NCBI GenBank assembly: GCA_002700385.1 | Contig: PADC01000006.1 | Location: 496,001-560,000, forward strand | Direction: 5' to 3' | Length of the DNA: 64,000 nt | From: Cycloclasticus sp. | GTDB lineage: Bacteria > Pseudomonadota > Gammaproteobacteria > Methylococcales > Cycloclasticaceae | Shown here: positions 50,157-57,230 of the stretch, in pieces | Position numbering within the stretch: the first letter of the stretch is position 1 | Layout of the letters: each line of letters opens with the position of its first letter | Notes under the pieces: model-generated | Seen by the model: only the letters and a program-made list of their open reading frames with translations | Told to the model about the DNA's origin: nothing | Databases searched by the model: none | Program-made: the position numbers and the translations under genes

Positions 50157-51122
50157 TTACGCCTTAGGAGTTTCGACTGCTCTGCGCAATAAAGTAGAGA
50201 TAGTTCGATTATAGGGCGCGTCTTTTCCTAACTTTTCACAACCTTTAATAACGACACCACAAATTTCTTCAATTTCTAAGGGTCGGCCTTTTTCACGATC
50301 CACCAACATAGAAGGTTTGATTGAATCAAAGGTCGAAATAAGTTCAAGCATTTCTTCTAAATCATCATTTGATAATTCAACGCCCTGTGATTTCGCAGCC
50401 AACACCGCTTCACTCATTGCGCCTCTGATCAAGGGCTGCAAATCTTCCCTGGGCGTCGCATCACCTGTTTCAATTTCTAACAAGGCACATAACGGGTTTA
50501 ACCCATTGTTAATAATCAATTTCCGCCAGAGTTCTTTGTTGATATCTTTCGACATCTCCGTTGGAATTTTTGCCGCATTAAAACAACGAGCTATCGCCCC
50601 AATTTTTTCTTCCATTTCAGATGAAACAGTCTGATGATTGGGCCATTGGCCTAGAATAACCTGTGCAGGCCCTATTGATTCAACAACTCCTGGCTCAATG
50701 ATATGGGCCCCTATCCGACGAGCAATCCCCCCTAATACTACATGACGGGGTAAGGCCTCACTTAATTGCTGTTCATTATCCACACCATTTTGCAATGACA
50801 ACACAAGAGGAGCCTGACTTTTTGGAAACGACTGCAACCAATTTTTAAGTTGCTCTGCCAGGGCACCCGTTTGCATTCCTTTTAAACAAACAATCACCAC
50901 ATCGACCTGATCAGGGTTTGTCTCATTCAGCCAAGCCTCAAGGCTCAAGGCATCAACCGCTTGATGAAAGTCCAGCTCTGCATGCTTAACCTCTAAACCC
51001 TTCGTTTGCATGGCTTTTAGGTGAGCACCACGAGCTACCAGGGTGACGTCTTCCCCTGCCTGGATTAATCTGGCGGCGTAGTAACAGCCTATACCGCCAG
51101 CGCCAATGATCGCAAACTTCAC
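50157..51122 (-). CDS. 2-dehydropantoate 2-reductase family protein (PanE/ApbA)
   Basis: 321 residues. NADP-binding start KFAIIGAGGIGCYYAARLIQAG, VVIVCLKGMQT, SLQNGVDNEQ and the C-terminal domain with ELWRKLIINNGLNPLCALLEIETG (the catalytic Lys in LWRKLI). Family members reduce ketopantoate in CoA synthesis, but PanE-like paralogues are often found in catabolic clusters where they may reduce other 2-keto acids. Here it sits between dmpD and a transporter-like gene, so a catabolic role or increased CoA supply are both possible. Confidence 0.85.
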   Translation of the reverse strand: MKFAIIGAGGIGCYYAARLIQAGEDVTLVARGAHLKAMQTKGLEVKHAELDFHQAVDALSLEAWLNETNPDQVDVVIVCLKGMQTGALAEQLKNWLQSFPKSQAPLVLSLQNGVDNEQQLSEALPRHVVLGGIARRIGAHIIEPGVVESIGPAQVILGQWPNHQTVSSEMEEKIGAIARCFNAAKIPTEMSKDINKELWRKLIINNGLNPLCALLEIETGDATPREDLQPLIRGAMSEAVLAAKSQGVELSNDDLEEMLELISTFDSIKPSMLVDREKGRPLEIEEICGVVIKGCEKLGKDAPYNRTISTLLRRAVETPKA

Positions 51123-51141
51123 GTCTTATGACCCAACATGA

Positions 51142-51969
51142 CTATTCAGCTTCGGCGAAGAAATCTAAAACCAATTCATTAAAACGTGCGTTTTGTTCAA
51201 TTTGCGTCCAGTGCCCACATTTACCAAACATATGTAATTGAGAATTTGGCAACAAATCAAACAATGTCTTTGATGTAATAGGCGGCACGATTATGTCTTC
51301 ACGGCCATGAATCATCAAGGTTTCATGCTGAATGTTTTTAATATCTTCTGGCGCACTGGCTAATGCCTCAACCCAGCGTTGACGGGGCGCAGGAAACATT
51401 TTACTAAAGGACTCCTGAAACCCAGGTTGCACACTTGCTTTATAACGAAGTTCCGCTAACTCATCCGTCACCAAAGTGCGGTCATAGGCAAATAAATCCA
51501 TCATTTTACGCATATTAGCCACTGAAGGTTCATAACCCCAAACCTCATCCAGCCCTTGAGTCAACTCAAAGCTCACGCCTGCCGCACCCATCAATACAAG
51601 GCGATTCACGCGCTCCGGATGTTTAATTGCAAGTGCTAGTGATAAACCACCACCAAACGAATTACCAATCAGGTGAGCCTTTTCGATGTCCAGCGCATCC
51701 ATTAAATCAATCGCATGCTGAACCCAGTTTTCCATCGAATAATTGTAATCATCTAATCGTTCGGTAAAACCAAAACCAGCCATATCAGGTGCAATCACTC
51801 GATATTTTTCAGCTAATACCGGTATGACTAAACGCCAATTAGCCCAAGCAGTGACGCCAGGCCCTGACCCATGGATCATAAAGACAGGCGTCCCTTCACC
51901 TACATCATGATAATTGGTTTTAAAAGCGCCTGTTTGGATACTGTTTGCAATTTCAGGGTTCGCACTCAT
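51142..51969 (-). CDS. dmpD: 2-hydroxymuconic semialdehyde hydrolase
   Basis: 275 residues, alpha/beta-hydrolase. Hydrolyses the ring-fission product (or its ketone analogues from substituted catechols) to a 2-hydroxydienoate. Oxyanion motif MIHGSGPGVTAWANWRLV, nucleophile Ser in GNSFGGGLSLALAI, acid Asp in HGREDIIVPP and His in GKCGHWTQIEQ. These match DmpD/XylF/TodF types closely, including FPAPRQRWV. Unusually it is not next to dmpC but in the operon downstream of the monooxygenase, 16 bases after the flavin monooxygenase gene. Confidence 0.95.
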   Translation of the reverse strand: MSANPEIANSIQTGAFKTNYHDVGEGTPVFMIHGSGPGVTAWANWRLVIPVLAEKYRVIAPDMAGFGFTERLDDYNYSMENWVQHAIDLMDALDIEKAHLIGNSFGGGLSLALAIKHPERVNRLVLMGAAGVSFELTQGLDEVWGYEPSVANMRKMMDLFAYDRTLVTDELAELRYKASVQPGFQESFSKMFPAPRQRWVEALASAPEDIKNIQHETLMIHGREDIIVPPITSKTLFDLLPNSQLHMFGKCGHWTQIEQNARFNELVLDFFAEAE

Positions 51970-51985
51970 AACTTTCTCCTAAATA

Positions 51986-53014
51986 CTATTTTGATAAACC
52001 GAATTGATGGGCCAGCATTTTATACGACTCTACCCGTGGCTTAAAGGCATGAGTCACATTCACAATCATTAACTCATCCACCTGGTACAACGCGGATATC
52101 TGTTCTAACCTTGACTGACATTCCTCAGGCGTGCCCGTTACCATCGTGGCTAAGGTTTCGTCATAATAAGCCTGATCAGATAACGATAACTGTTTTCTTT
52201 TAACCATGACTTCATCTGGAGAAAAAAAGGCATCCCTGGCACCGTGCCTAAAAGCCTGAACCTTCCAATACGTGTGACTACTAGCGATATATTCCGCTTC
52301 TTCTTTTGAATCCGCACAAATAGCAGCCACCGCGATGATGGCTTCCGGGTTTTCAAGGCTGCCGCCTGTTTGAAAAGCTTTCTTGTAACGCTGAATAATT
52401 TCTGGCGGCCTATCATGAGTGCCAATAAAAAGAGCCAACACAAAACCAGCCCCTAAGACACCCGCGATTTCAGCACTACCATCACTTGAGCCCAGCATCC
52501 AGACAGGGGGGGCACCCACATCACTGGGGACCACAGTAGCGCGACTATAGGGGTGTTCTGAAGGCAAATTATTACTTAAAAAGCCGATTAAATCTTGTGC
52601 CTGACTCGGGTAATACTCGGCAGGAATGGTTTGCCTCGGCGCGGATATCGCGCTCGATGAAATAGGGTTACCCCCCGGAGCGCGCCCAATTCCCAAATCG
52701 ATGCGACCGGGATGAAAAGCTTCTAACATTTTAAAAGTTTCAGCAACTTTAAATGCACTATAATGCGGCAACATCACCCCGCCACTGCCCACACGGATCC
52801 GTTTAGTCGCATGCGCTACATTACTCACCATCAATTCAGGGCAAGGGCTCGCATAACCAGGCGTATCGTGATGTTCTGCAACCCAATAGCGATGATAACC
52901 CGCTTCATCACAGGCCTTAGCGAGTTCAATGGTGGTAAATAAACCACTGGACTCAGGTTGATTATCATGGACGGGGGATTGGTCTAAAACACTTAATTTT
53001 AAATGGCTCATCAT
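51986..53014 (-). CDS. LLM-class flavin-dependent oxidoreductase (MsnO8-like)
   Basis: 342 residues, bacterial luciferase-like TIM-barrel. KLSVLDQSPV opening, YHRYWVAEHHDTPG, RIRVGSGGVMLPHYS and GRIDLGIGRAPGG place it in the MsnO8-like group. These enzymes use FMNH2 or F420; substrates of this group are mostly unknown. First gene after the tmo terminator and probably first of an operon with dmpD, panE-like and the membrane protein. The substrate may be an aromatic or a by-product, but this is inference from position. Second in-frame ATG one codon later could be the true start. Confidence 0.88.
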   Translation of the reverse strand: MMSHLKLSVLDQSPVHDNQPESSGLFTTIELAKACDEAGYHRYWVAEHHDTPGYASPCPELMVSNVAHATKRIRVGSGGVMLPHYSAFKVAETFKMLEAFHPGRIDLGIGRAPGGNPISSSAISAPRQTIPAEYYPSQAQDLIGFLSNNLPSEHPYSRATVVPSDVGAPPVWMLGSSDGSAEIAGVLGAGFVLALFIGTHDRPPEIIQRYKKAFQTGGSLENPEAIIAVAAICADSKEEAEYIASSHTYWKVQAFRHGARDAFFSPDEVMVKRKQLSLSDQAYYDETLATMVTGTPEECQSRLEQISALYQVDELMIVNVTHAFKPRVESYKMLAHQFGLSK

Positions 53015-53035
53015 TTCACTAATTTGGTTTCAAAA

Positions 53036-53062
53036 AATATTTTTACTGCTAGTAAAAATATT
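53036..53062. repeat. AT-rich 11-bp inverted repeat upstream of the flavin monooxygenase gene
   Basis: AATATTTTTAC (53036-53046) and GTAAAAATATT (53052-53062) around a 5-base centre, 22 bases before the gene start. On the minus strand it is followed by T's, so it could be a weak second terminator, but the symmetry and position suit an operator for a repressor. Confidence 0.6.
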
Positions 53063-53102
53063 AGACTTTAGTGATTTATTATATATTTTTATTAACTCGC
53101 AT

Positions 53103-53143
53103 AAATAAAAAAACCGTGCAAATAGCTCATTGCACGGTTTTCA
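53103..53143 (-). terminator. Terminator of the tmo operon
   Basis: Eleven-base-pair stem AAACCGTGCAA (53111-53121) and TTGCACGGTTT (53130-53140), 8-base loop, followed on the minus strand by TTTTTTTATTTAT. It lies 16 bases past the end of the second tmoE reading frame and separates tmoABCDE from the next operon. Confidence 0.92.
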
Positions 53144-53155
53144 TTGTCTAGCGTT

Positions 53156-53659
53156 TTATTTTAAACCCAGTGAATACCTAACAGAGGTCATATAAGCTTT
53201 TGCCTCTTGTGTTGCATCTGGTAAATCTGTCAGTTCTTTACAATAAGCTTCAACAGCTTTATCGGCCAGGGGTAACCACTTGTCTATCCACCTTTGAATA
53301 ATGGCCTCGTTAGCTTCATGATCAAGTGCAAATTCAATCAGTTTTTGTGTTTGGCGTTGATGCCGCTCTGCATCCCGCATTTGCGCATCATTCAATAAAG
53401 ACAATAAAGTATCGCCATTTTCAGCCCCCGCTAGACCGAGTTGTTTCAATACCGCTGCCGAAACAGCTGGCTTTAAGATAACGTCTAGGACAATCGTTGC
53501 TTCTGCCCAATCCCAAGTCACTAACGCTTTTTCTGCCAACTCCCTAAACCCTTGCCATGCTGTTTCATTTTCCCAATATTCTCGCTCTTTTTCTCCGAAA
53601 CCAACGTCCGCCCATGTTTTAGCCAGTTCGCAAGTGCGGTACGCAGTATGTGTCACCAA
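53156..53659 (-). CDS. tmoE: TmoE beta subunit, C-terminal half (frameshifted)
   Basis: 167 residues continuing the beta subunit of the toluene monooxygenase hydroxylase from the point where the first half stops. THTAYRTCELAKTW follows directly on the first half's SADHLRW, exactly as in T4MO TmoE (LRW-LTHTAYRT), and the rest (EKEREYWENETAWQGFREL, DAERHQRQTQKLIEFAL, WIDKWLPLADKA) matches to the end. This frame could start at TTG 53659 or GTG 53656, the latter overlapping the TGA stop of the first half; no good ribosome binding site is visible. Either a separate re-initiated polypeptide, a frameshift product or the wreck of a broken gene. Confidence 0.85.
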   Translation of the reverse strand: MVTHTAYRTCELAKTWADVGFGEKEREYWENETAWQGFRELAEKALVTWDWAEATIVLDVILKPAVSAAVLKQLGLAGAENGDTLLSLLNDAQMRDAERHQRQTQKLIEFALDHEANEAIIQRWIDKWLPLADKAVEAYCKELTDLPDATQEAKAYMTSVRYSLGLK

Positions 53660-54150
53660 CGTAAATGATCAGCCGATTGGTATGTAGCCAAATTAGAGAG
53701 GGTACTTGCCGGTGACATCTGATGAAGGTAAGCAGAGATCATTTGCAAAGCATGAAATAAATAACGGCCTGGCGCATAAAGACGCGCTAAATCAGCCGCC
53801 CATTCTTTCGAAATCATCTGATCATTGCCGCGCTCGCTGAATTGGTTTAACAACCCGGTGACATAAGATTCTTGACCTTCCTGAAGGATGTTGTAGGTTC
53901 TATAAACTAATTGTTCTGGATCTCTAAAGGCATCCCAGTTTTCATGTACTAACGGGCTATTGTTTCGGTACTTTAAGTACCAATCATTCATTTTTGCATC
54001 CTGCCCTATTTCAAATGGTTTGCCTTTATTATTTGTATGAAAATGCAAATTTGAAGTCACTATTTCATACTCACTCGGCCTTTTCCTTTGCTTAGAAAGG
54101 TGTGACCAGGTTTTTAAAGGTTTCAATGTTTCTATTTGCTCATTGCTCAT
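53653..54150 (-). CDS. tmoE: TmoE beta subunit, N-terminal half (frameshifted)
   Basis: 165 residues ending in SADHLRW and a TGA at 53655-53653. Opening ETLKPLKTWSHLSKQRKRPSEYEIV, YRNNSPLVHENWDAFRDPEQLVYRTYN and ISAYLHQMSPASTLSNLATYQ are the TmoE/TouE beta-subunit sequence. The normal protein is about 327 residues; here one base is missing after the Trp codon (TGG-TGA where TGG-GTG is expected). With one G restored a single frame of 331 residues spans 54150-53156. The beta subunit has no metal ligands but forms the (alpha-beta-gamma)2 hydroxylase core, so loss of the join would be expected to abolish the enzyme unless the halves assemble. Confidence 0.87.
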   Translation of the reverse strand: MSNEQIETLKPLKTWSHLSKQRKRPSEYEIVTSNLHFHTNNKGKPFEIGQDAKMNDWYLKYRNNSPLVHENWDAFRDPEQLVYRTYNILQEGQESYVTGLLNQFSERGNDQMISKEWAADLARLYAPGRYLFHALQMISAYLHQMSPASTLSNLATYQSADHLRW

Positions 54151-54165
54151 CATTAATCCCTCTAT

Positions 54166-54480
54166 TTAAAGTGTCTTTTCAAAGTAAAAACGGATTTTTT
54201 CCGACGTTACCTCAATTTGCCCTGCCATAGAGCCTAAATGGATTTCTATTTCATTCATTTGGAAATCACGGCCTAGTGCCTCTTCCATGGATTCCCGAGT
54301 TATTACCAACTCTTGTTCGGCTGAAATCCTAACGTATGCGCCTTTATCATCAACGCTGATGTCTTTATCTGGGTTATCCCATTCGGCGGCTTCAATCGCA
54401 GCTTGCGCAACATCACCACCGTTAAAAATAGGGCCCACTTTATTTTGTTTATAGGCGTCTTTTAATTTTGTCGTTGTCAT
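54166..54480 (-). CDS. tmoD: Toluene monooxygenase effector protein
   Basis: 104 residues, the size of TmoD (103). Cofactor-free effector that binds the hydroxylase and tunes rate and regiospecificity. NKVGPIFNGGDVAQAAIEAAEWDNP and RISAEQELVITRESMEEALGRDF are the family blocks. Fourth gene of the tmo operon, 12-15 bases before tmoE. Confidence 0.93.
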   Translation of the reverse strand: MTTTKLKDAYKQNKVGPIFNGGDVAQAAIEAAEWDNPDKDISVDDKGAYVRISAEQELVITRESMEEALGRDFQMNEIEIHLGSMAGQIEVTSEKIRFYFEKTL

Positions 54481-54523
54481 TATCTGTCTCTTCTTACGAC
54501 TCTTAAGCCGTTAGCTATCGAAT

Positions 54524-54862
54524 TTATGAATGCGCAGTAAACGGTTTAATGCCGTCAATATTGACTAACACATCCTCCCCCTCAATTTTCAGTGGATACT
54601 CCGCTATCATGCAGTCAGTTGGGTTCAACCCCTTCCCATTAGTGCTATCAAATTGCCATAGGTGGGCTTTACACGTCAGAACCTTCCCATCAAACTCACC
54701 TTCAACTAATTCGATTTCCTGATGAGGGCAAATAGCTTGAAATGCTTTTAAATCACCCCCTTCCACCCCTAAAACCAGTACTGAAGTCCCATTTTTTGTT
54801 TCAAAGGCCTCCATATCTCCTTCCCACACATCATCTAAAGTACAAATCTTTTCAAAAGCCAT
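54524..54862 (-). CDS. tmoC: Toluene monooxygenase Rieske ferredoxin
   Basis: 112 residues from ATG 54862, the same length as T4MO TmoC. The frame is open 24 codons upstream inside tmoB, but MAFEKICTLDDVWEGDMEAF is the family start. Rieske cluster ligands Cys45, His47 (CPH), Cys64 and His67 (CKAH), in the same positions as TmoC. Passes electrons from the reductase to the diiron hydroxylase. Confidence 0.95.
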   Translation of the reverse strand: MAFEKICTLDDVWEGDMEAFETKNGTSVLVLGVEGGDLKAFQAICPHQEIELVEGEFDGKVLTCKAHLWQFDSTNGKGLNPTDCMIAEYPLKIEGEDVLVNIDGIKPFTAHS

Positions 54863-54881
54863 CTCTGTGATACCCCTTCTT

Positions 54882-55142
54882 TTAACTGTCGGCGAAGATA
54901 ATATCAAGCGTCTCAGTCGGTCTCCAACCTGCATCAGATACTGTCATGTCACGAGGATAATTTTCAGTGGTATTGTGTAATCTCACACGCATCACTTTTT
55001 CAGGTTGTGCCGCAACTCGGCGACCCACGGAGTGATAAGCACACTTTTCTGCCACCTGATCCATCGTATCTTCTGTATCCACAGAGATTAACTGCATCAC
55101 GAAGTCACCCTCAAAGTTTGAATTAATTGGAAATGCCGCCAT
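54882..55142 (-). CDS. tmoB: Toluene monooxygenase gamma subunit
   Basis: 86 residues, ubiquitin-like fold gamma subunit. MAAFPINSNFEGDFVMQLIS, VDTEDTMDQVAEKCAYHSVGRRV and DAGWRPTETLDIIF match TmoB (84 residues). Second gene of the operon, about 70 bases after tmoA. Confidence 0.94.
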   Translation of the reverse strand: MAAFPINSNFEGDFVMQLISVDTEDTMDQVAEKCAYHSVGRRVAAQPEKVMRVRLHNTTENYPRDMTVSDAGWRPTETLDIIFADS

Positions 55143-55212
55143 TTTTTTCTCCCGTATAAAGCATTTTATTTTTTGTTTTTTTCGTCTTAATCAATGGACA
55201 AATCAGTTTGTA

Positions 55213-56709
55213 TTAAGCTGCACTCACTTGTTTTTTAAATGCTGCTGCCCATGCATAATCATGTGCATCTTTGCCCATTTCACCAGGCCCTAAATTCATA
55301 TAAGCCAGTGTGCCTGGAAGATCCGCCGGTTGAACTTGTCCAGACAGAAAACGATCAATTAAATTTTGATGCTCCTTATACCGCTCTGGATCTTGTTCAA
55401 AACACCAACGATCTGCCTCGGAGCCAAAATGATATAAACGCCCTTCATGCTCTAGGGGATAATCCCGTACATTCCATCCCTCTCCAGGCGTCCCCACAAT
55501 AGGTAGCTGACACATATTGCAAACATATGGCAACGTTTCGGGTAAGGTTAAGTCCTCTCTACCATTATTTAGATTCTCAGTAATCACGTCCCAGCACTTA
55601 CCCCAGGTTTTATTCCATCCTGGGTATTTTTCTTCTAACCACTCTCGATCCTCAGGAGAGGCGCCTGCTGCAGGATTCCACCAAACTGTCGGGCGCCAAT
55701 ACCATACCCCCAAGTGCATTCCATGATGAGTAACATCCAAGTCCTTCGTTAAATCTTCCCAAAACCAGGGCGCATCTAAGCCTAAGTCAGCTAATTGACG
55801 TTCAAATTGAACAATAATCCACTCAACCATAAACTCTTTGAATGACTGACTTCTATGTTCTAACGGCGTGTAATAATCCATAATCGGGCCGGTTAACACT
55901 GAGAACAGTTTCCAAGCTCGCCATATAGAAACATCAACCAATTTTTGAGCTTCTTCTTTTTGTCCATTTTCTATTAAGATTTTTAATGATGGGCCACCTT
56001 GTTGCGCATGACGTGCTTCATCAGTTTGGACACTTGAGATTAAGCTTGCGAATGTATGGTCTCCCGCTTCAGATGCATCGGCAGCGAGACCTAAGAATTG
56101 CATATTGGTAAACCCTGTTTCAAAGCCGAACGTCAACATAATGGAAACTGCAATGGCGTCGCGGCTTAACATGATGTCATCGAAAAACGAACGAGCCGCT
56201 ATGGCAGCCCAATCATTTGTATGCATCGCCTTATGCGCCCAATCCCATTGCCTGCTGCGTTTAATATTAGCGTGAGGGAAAAATAATTGAATTTGGCCAT
56301 GGCGATTTTCATCCAATGTACCAAATGTCGCCATATTACGGTTACCCGGCGCTTTTGAAAAACGGGCCATTCTTGCCTCAGCCAAACTGGCTGCATATTC
56401 ATTTACAGCAATTGCACCATAATGCGCGATCATCGTTGAAATCCAACCCGGATCGGCCCTGTCAACATAGGCATCACGCTCTAAAGCAGCTTTGACAGAA
56501 TAGGCACCGGAGTCTTTTTCCCGCTGAATGCTGACGTATTCGGGATATGTCACCTTATAGGGCTCGTCATAAGTTTCCCAGGCTTCGATAGGAATGCCTC
56601 GGCTTCCGCTCATTTCTTCAGGAAACATCTCCTCTTCAGAAACATAACTATATGTCCAATTGGTGCTACGTGTCAGGTCATACCACTCTTCTCGGGGTAT
56701 TTGATACAT
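55213..56709 (-). CDS. tmoA: Toluene monooxygenase hydroxylase alpha subunit
   Basis: 498 residues, 500 in T4MO, and collinear without gaps through the first 240 residues. Catalytic diiron subunit hydroxylating the aromatic ring. Iron ligands are all present at the T4MO positions: Glu104, Glu134, His137, Glu197, Glu231, His234; Thr201 is also kept. Substrate-pocket residues Ile100, Ala107, Phe176, Phe196 and Phe205 are kept, but position 103 is Asn (Gly in T4MO, Glu in ToMO) and 180 is Met (Ile in T4MO). C-terminal zinc-like CNMCQLP near residue 398. Start has a strong GAGGAGG site. Could use toluene, benzene, phenol or a related ring; regiospecificity cannot be read from sequence. Confidence 0.96.
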   Translation of the reverse strand: MYQIPREEWYDLTRSTNWTYSYVSEEEMFPEEMSGSRGIPIEAWETYDEPYKVTYPEYVSIQREKDSGAYSVKAALERDAYVDRADPGWISTMIAHYGAIAVNEYAASLAEARMARFSKAPGNRNMATFGTLDENRHGQIQLFFPHANIKRSRQWDWAHKAMHTNDWAAIAARSFFDDIMLSRDAIAVSIMLTFGFETGFTNMQFLGLAADASEAGDHTFASLISSVQTDEARHAQQGGPSLKILIENGQKEEAQKLVDVSIWRAWKLFSVLTGPIMDYYTPLEHRSQSFKEFMVEWIIVQFERQLADLGLDAPWFWEDLTKDLDVTHHGMHLGVWYWRPTVWWNPAAGASPEDREWLEEKYPGWNKTWGKCWDVITENLNNGREDLTLPETLPYVCNMCQLPIVGTPGEGWNVRDYPLEHEGRLYHFGSEADRWCFEQDPERYKEHQNLIDRFLSGQVQPADLPGTLAYMNLGPGEMGKDAHDYAWAAAFKKQVSAA

Positions 56710-56814
56710 GAGTTCCTCCTCTTGATGTCATGCCAATCGTATATAAATATAATGGCTTTATAGTGTACCTAGTGTTCAACTCTAGGTTATCCATCGATTA
56801 TTAATATTAACAAC

Positions 56815-56830
56815 AGCATATAGCATGCCA
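56815..56830 (-). promoter_or_regulatory. Sigma54 (-24/-12) promoter candidate for tmoABCDE
   Basis: Minus strand TGGCATGCTATATGCT has the required GG and GC spaced by ten bases, with TGGCA at -24 and TGC at -12 (consensus TGGCAC, five bases, TTGCA). Transcription would begin near 56804, about 95 bases before tmoA. Sigma54 promoters drive many toluene and phenol operons (XylR, DmpR, TbuT types). Confidence 0.6.
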
Positions 56831-56879
56831 AATTTGAGTTATTAGCGTTAATCACCCTCGTTAATAAAACACCTCTCTC

Positions 56880-56918
56880 TTTGGTAAAAACACCATTTAC
56901 TTTTTACCATTTGGTAAA
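56880..56918. promoter_or_regulatory. Paired palindromic elements, candidate activator (UAS) site
   Basis: A 16-base palindrome TTTACCATTTGGTAAA (56903-56918) and a second looser copy with TTGGTAAA (56881-56888) and ACCATTTAC (56892-56900). The two TTGGTAAA halves are 30 bases apart, close to three helical turns. The centre lies about 105 bases upstream of the predicted start site, suitable for an NtrC-family activator acting on the sigma54 promoter. Confidence 0.5.
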
Positions 56919-57145
56919 TTTTTAGTGGCGCATATTTAATGTATGCCACGTCCAACGCATATTCTAAGGTTTAGAAATTTAAGACGTGACAAATTCAAAT
57001 AACACGGAATGATTCCTTGAAACCGGGAAAATTTTTATTTAATTCTAAAGCTGAAAACAACTGCCTATTTTGCATAAGCATGTTATTTTTAGAGGAATAA
57101 TTATTGCTATTTTCAAGCAACTTAGCCATAAGAGGCAATATGAAG

Positions 57146-57170
57146 AAGGGTTAATGACAACCCTTTTATT
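57146..57170 (+). terminator. Hairpin with T-tail on the plus strand, no gene assigned
   Basis: Stem AAGGGTT/AACCCTT with 6-base loop followed by TTATT. As a plus-strand terminator it has no coding gene in front of it; might end a small RNA. Confidence 0.4.
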
Positions 57171-57182
57171 GGACAAAAACGG

Positions 57183-57225
57183 TAAAAACCATAGGCAACA
57201 CGACACGTTACCTATGGTTTTAATT
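57183..57225 (-). terminator. Terminator of the dmp meta-cleavage operon
   Basis: Stem AAACCATAGGxAA/TTxCCTATGGTTT (one internal mismatch) with T-run on the minus strand, directly after dmpI. Ends the dmpQ...dmpI transcript, so tmo expression depends on its own promoter. Confidence 0.85.
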
Positions 57226-57230
57226 TGTAT

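Larger units (their letters stand above)
56710..57182. promoter_or_regulatory. Regulatory gap upstream of tmoA
   Basis: Long AT-rich gap in the operon order dmpI - tmoA. Holds, from the tmoA side: the sigma54 match at 56815-56830, paired TTTGGTAAA elements at 56880-56918, an imperfect GGAAT/ATTCC dyad near 57007-57017, and a plus-strand hairpin with T-tail at 57146-57170. No open reading frame of note on either strand. Confidence 0.7.

Noticed and set aside
53640-53670. Programmed -1 frameshift in tmoE
   Set aside because: No slippery heptamer, and no downstream pseudoknot was evident; a plain deletion or sequencing error explains it more simply.
56720-56740. A second sigma54-like TTGGCATGA close to tmoA
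   Set aside because: Has the -24 half but no GC at the required 10-base spacing.
56903-56918. TTTACCATTTGGTAAA as an intrinsic terminator
   Set aside because: Stem is AT-rich with a 2-base loop and no T-run on a strand with a gene ending there; a protein-binding site is more likely.
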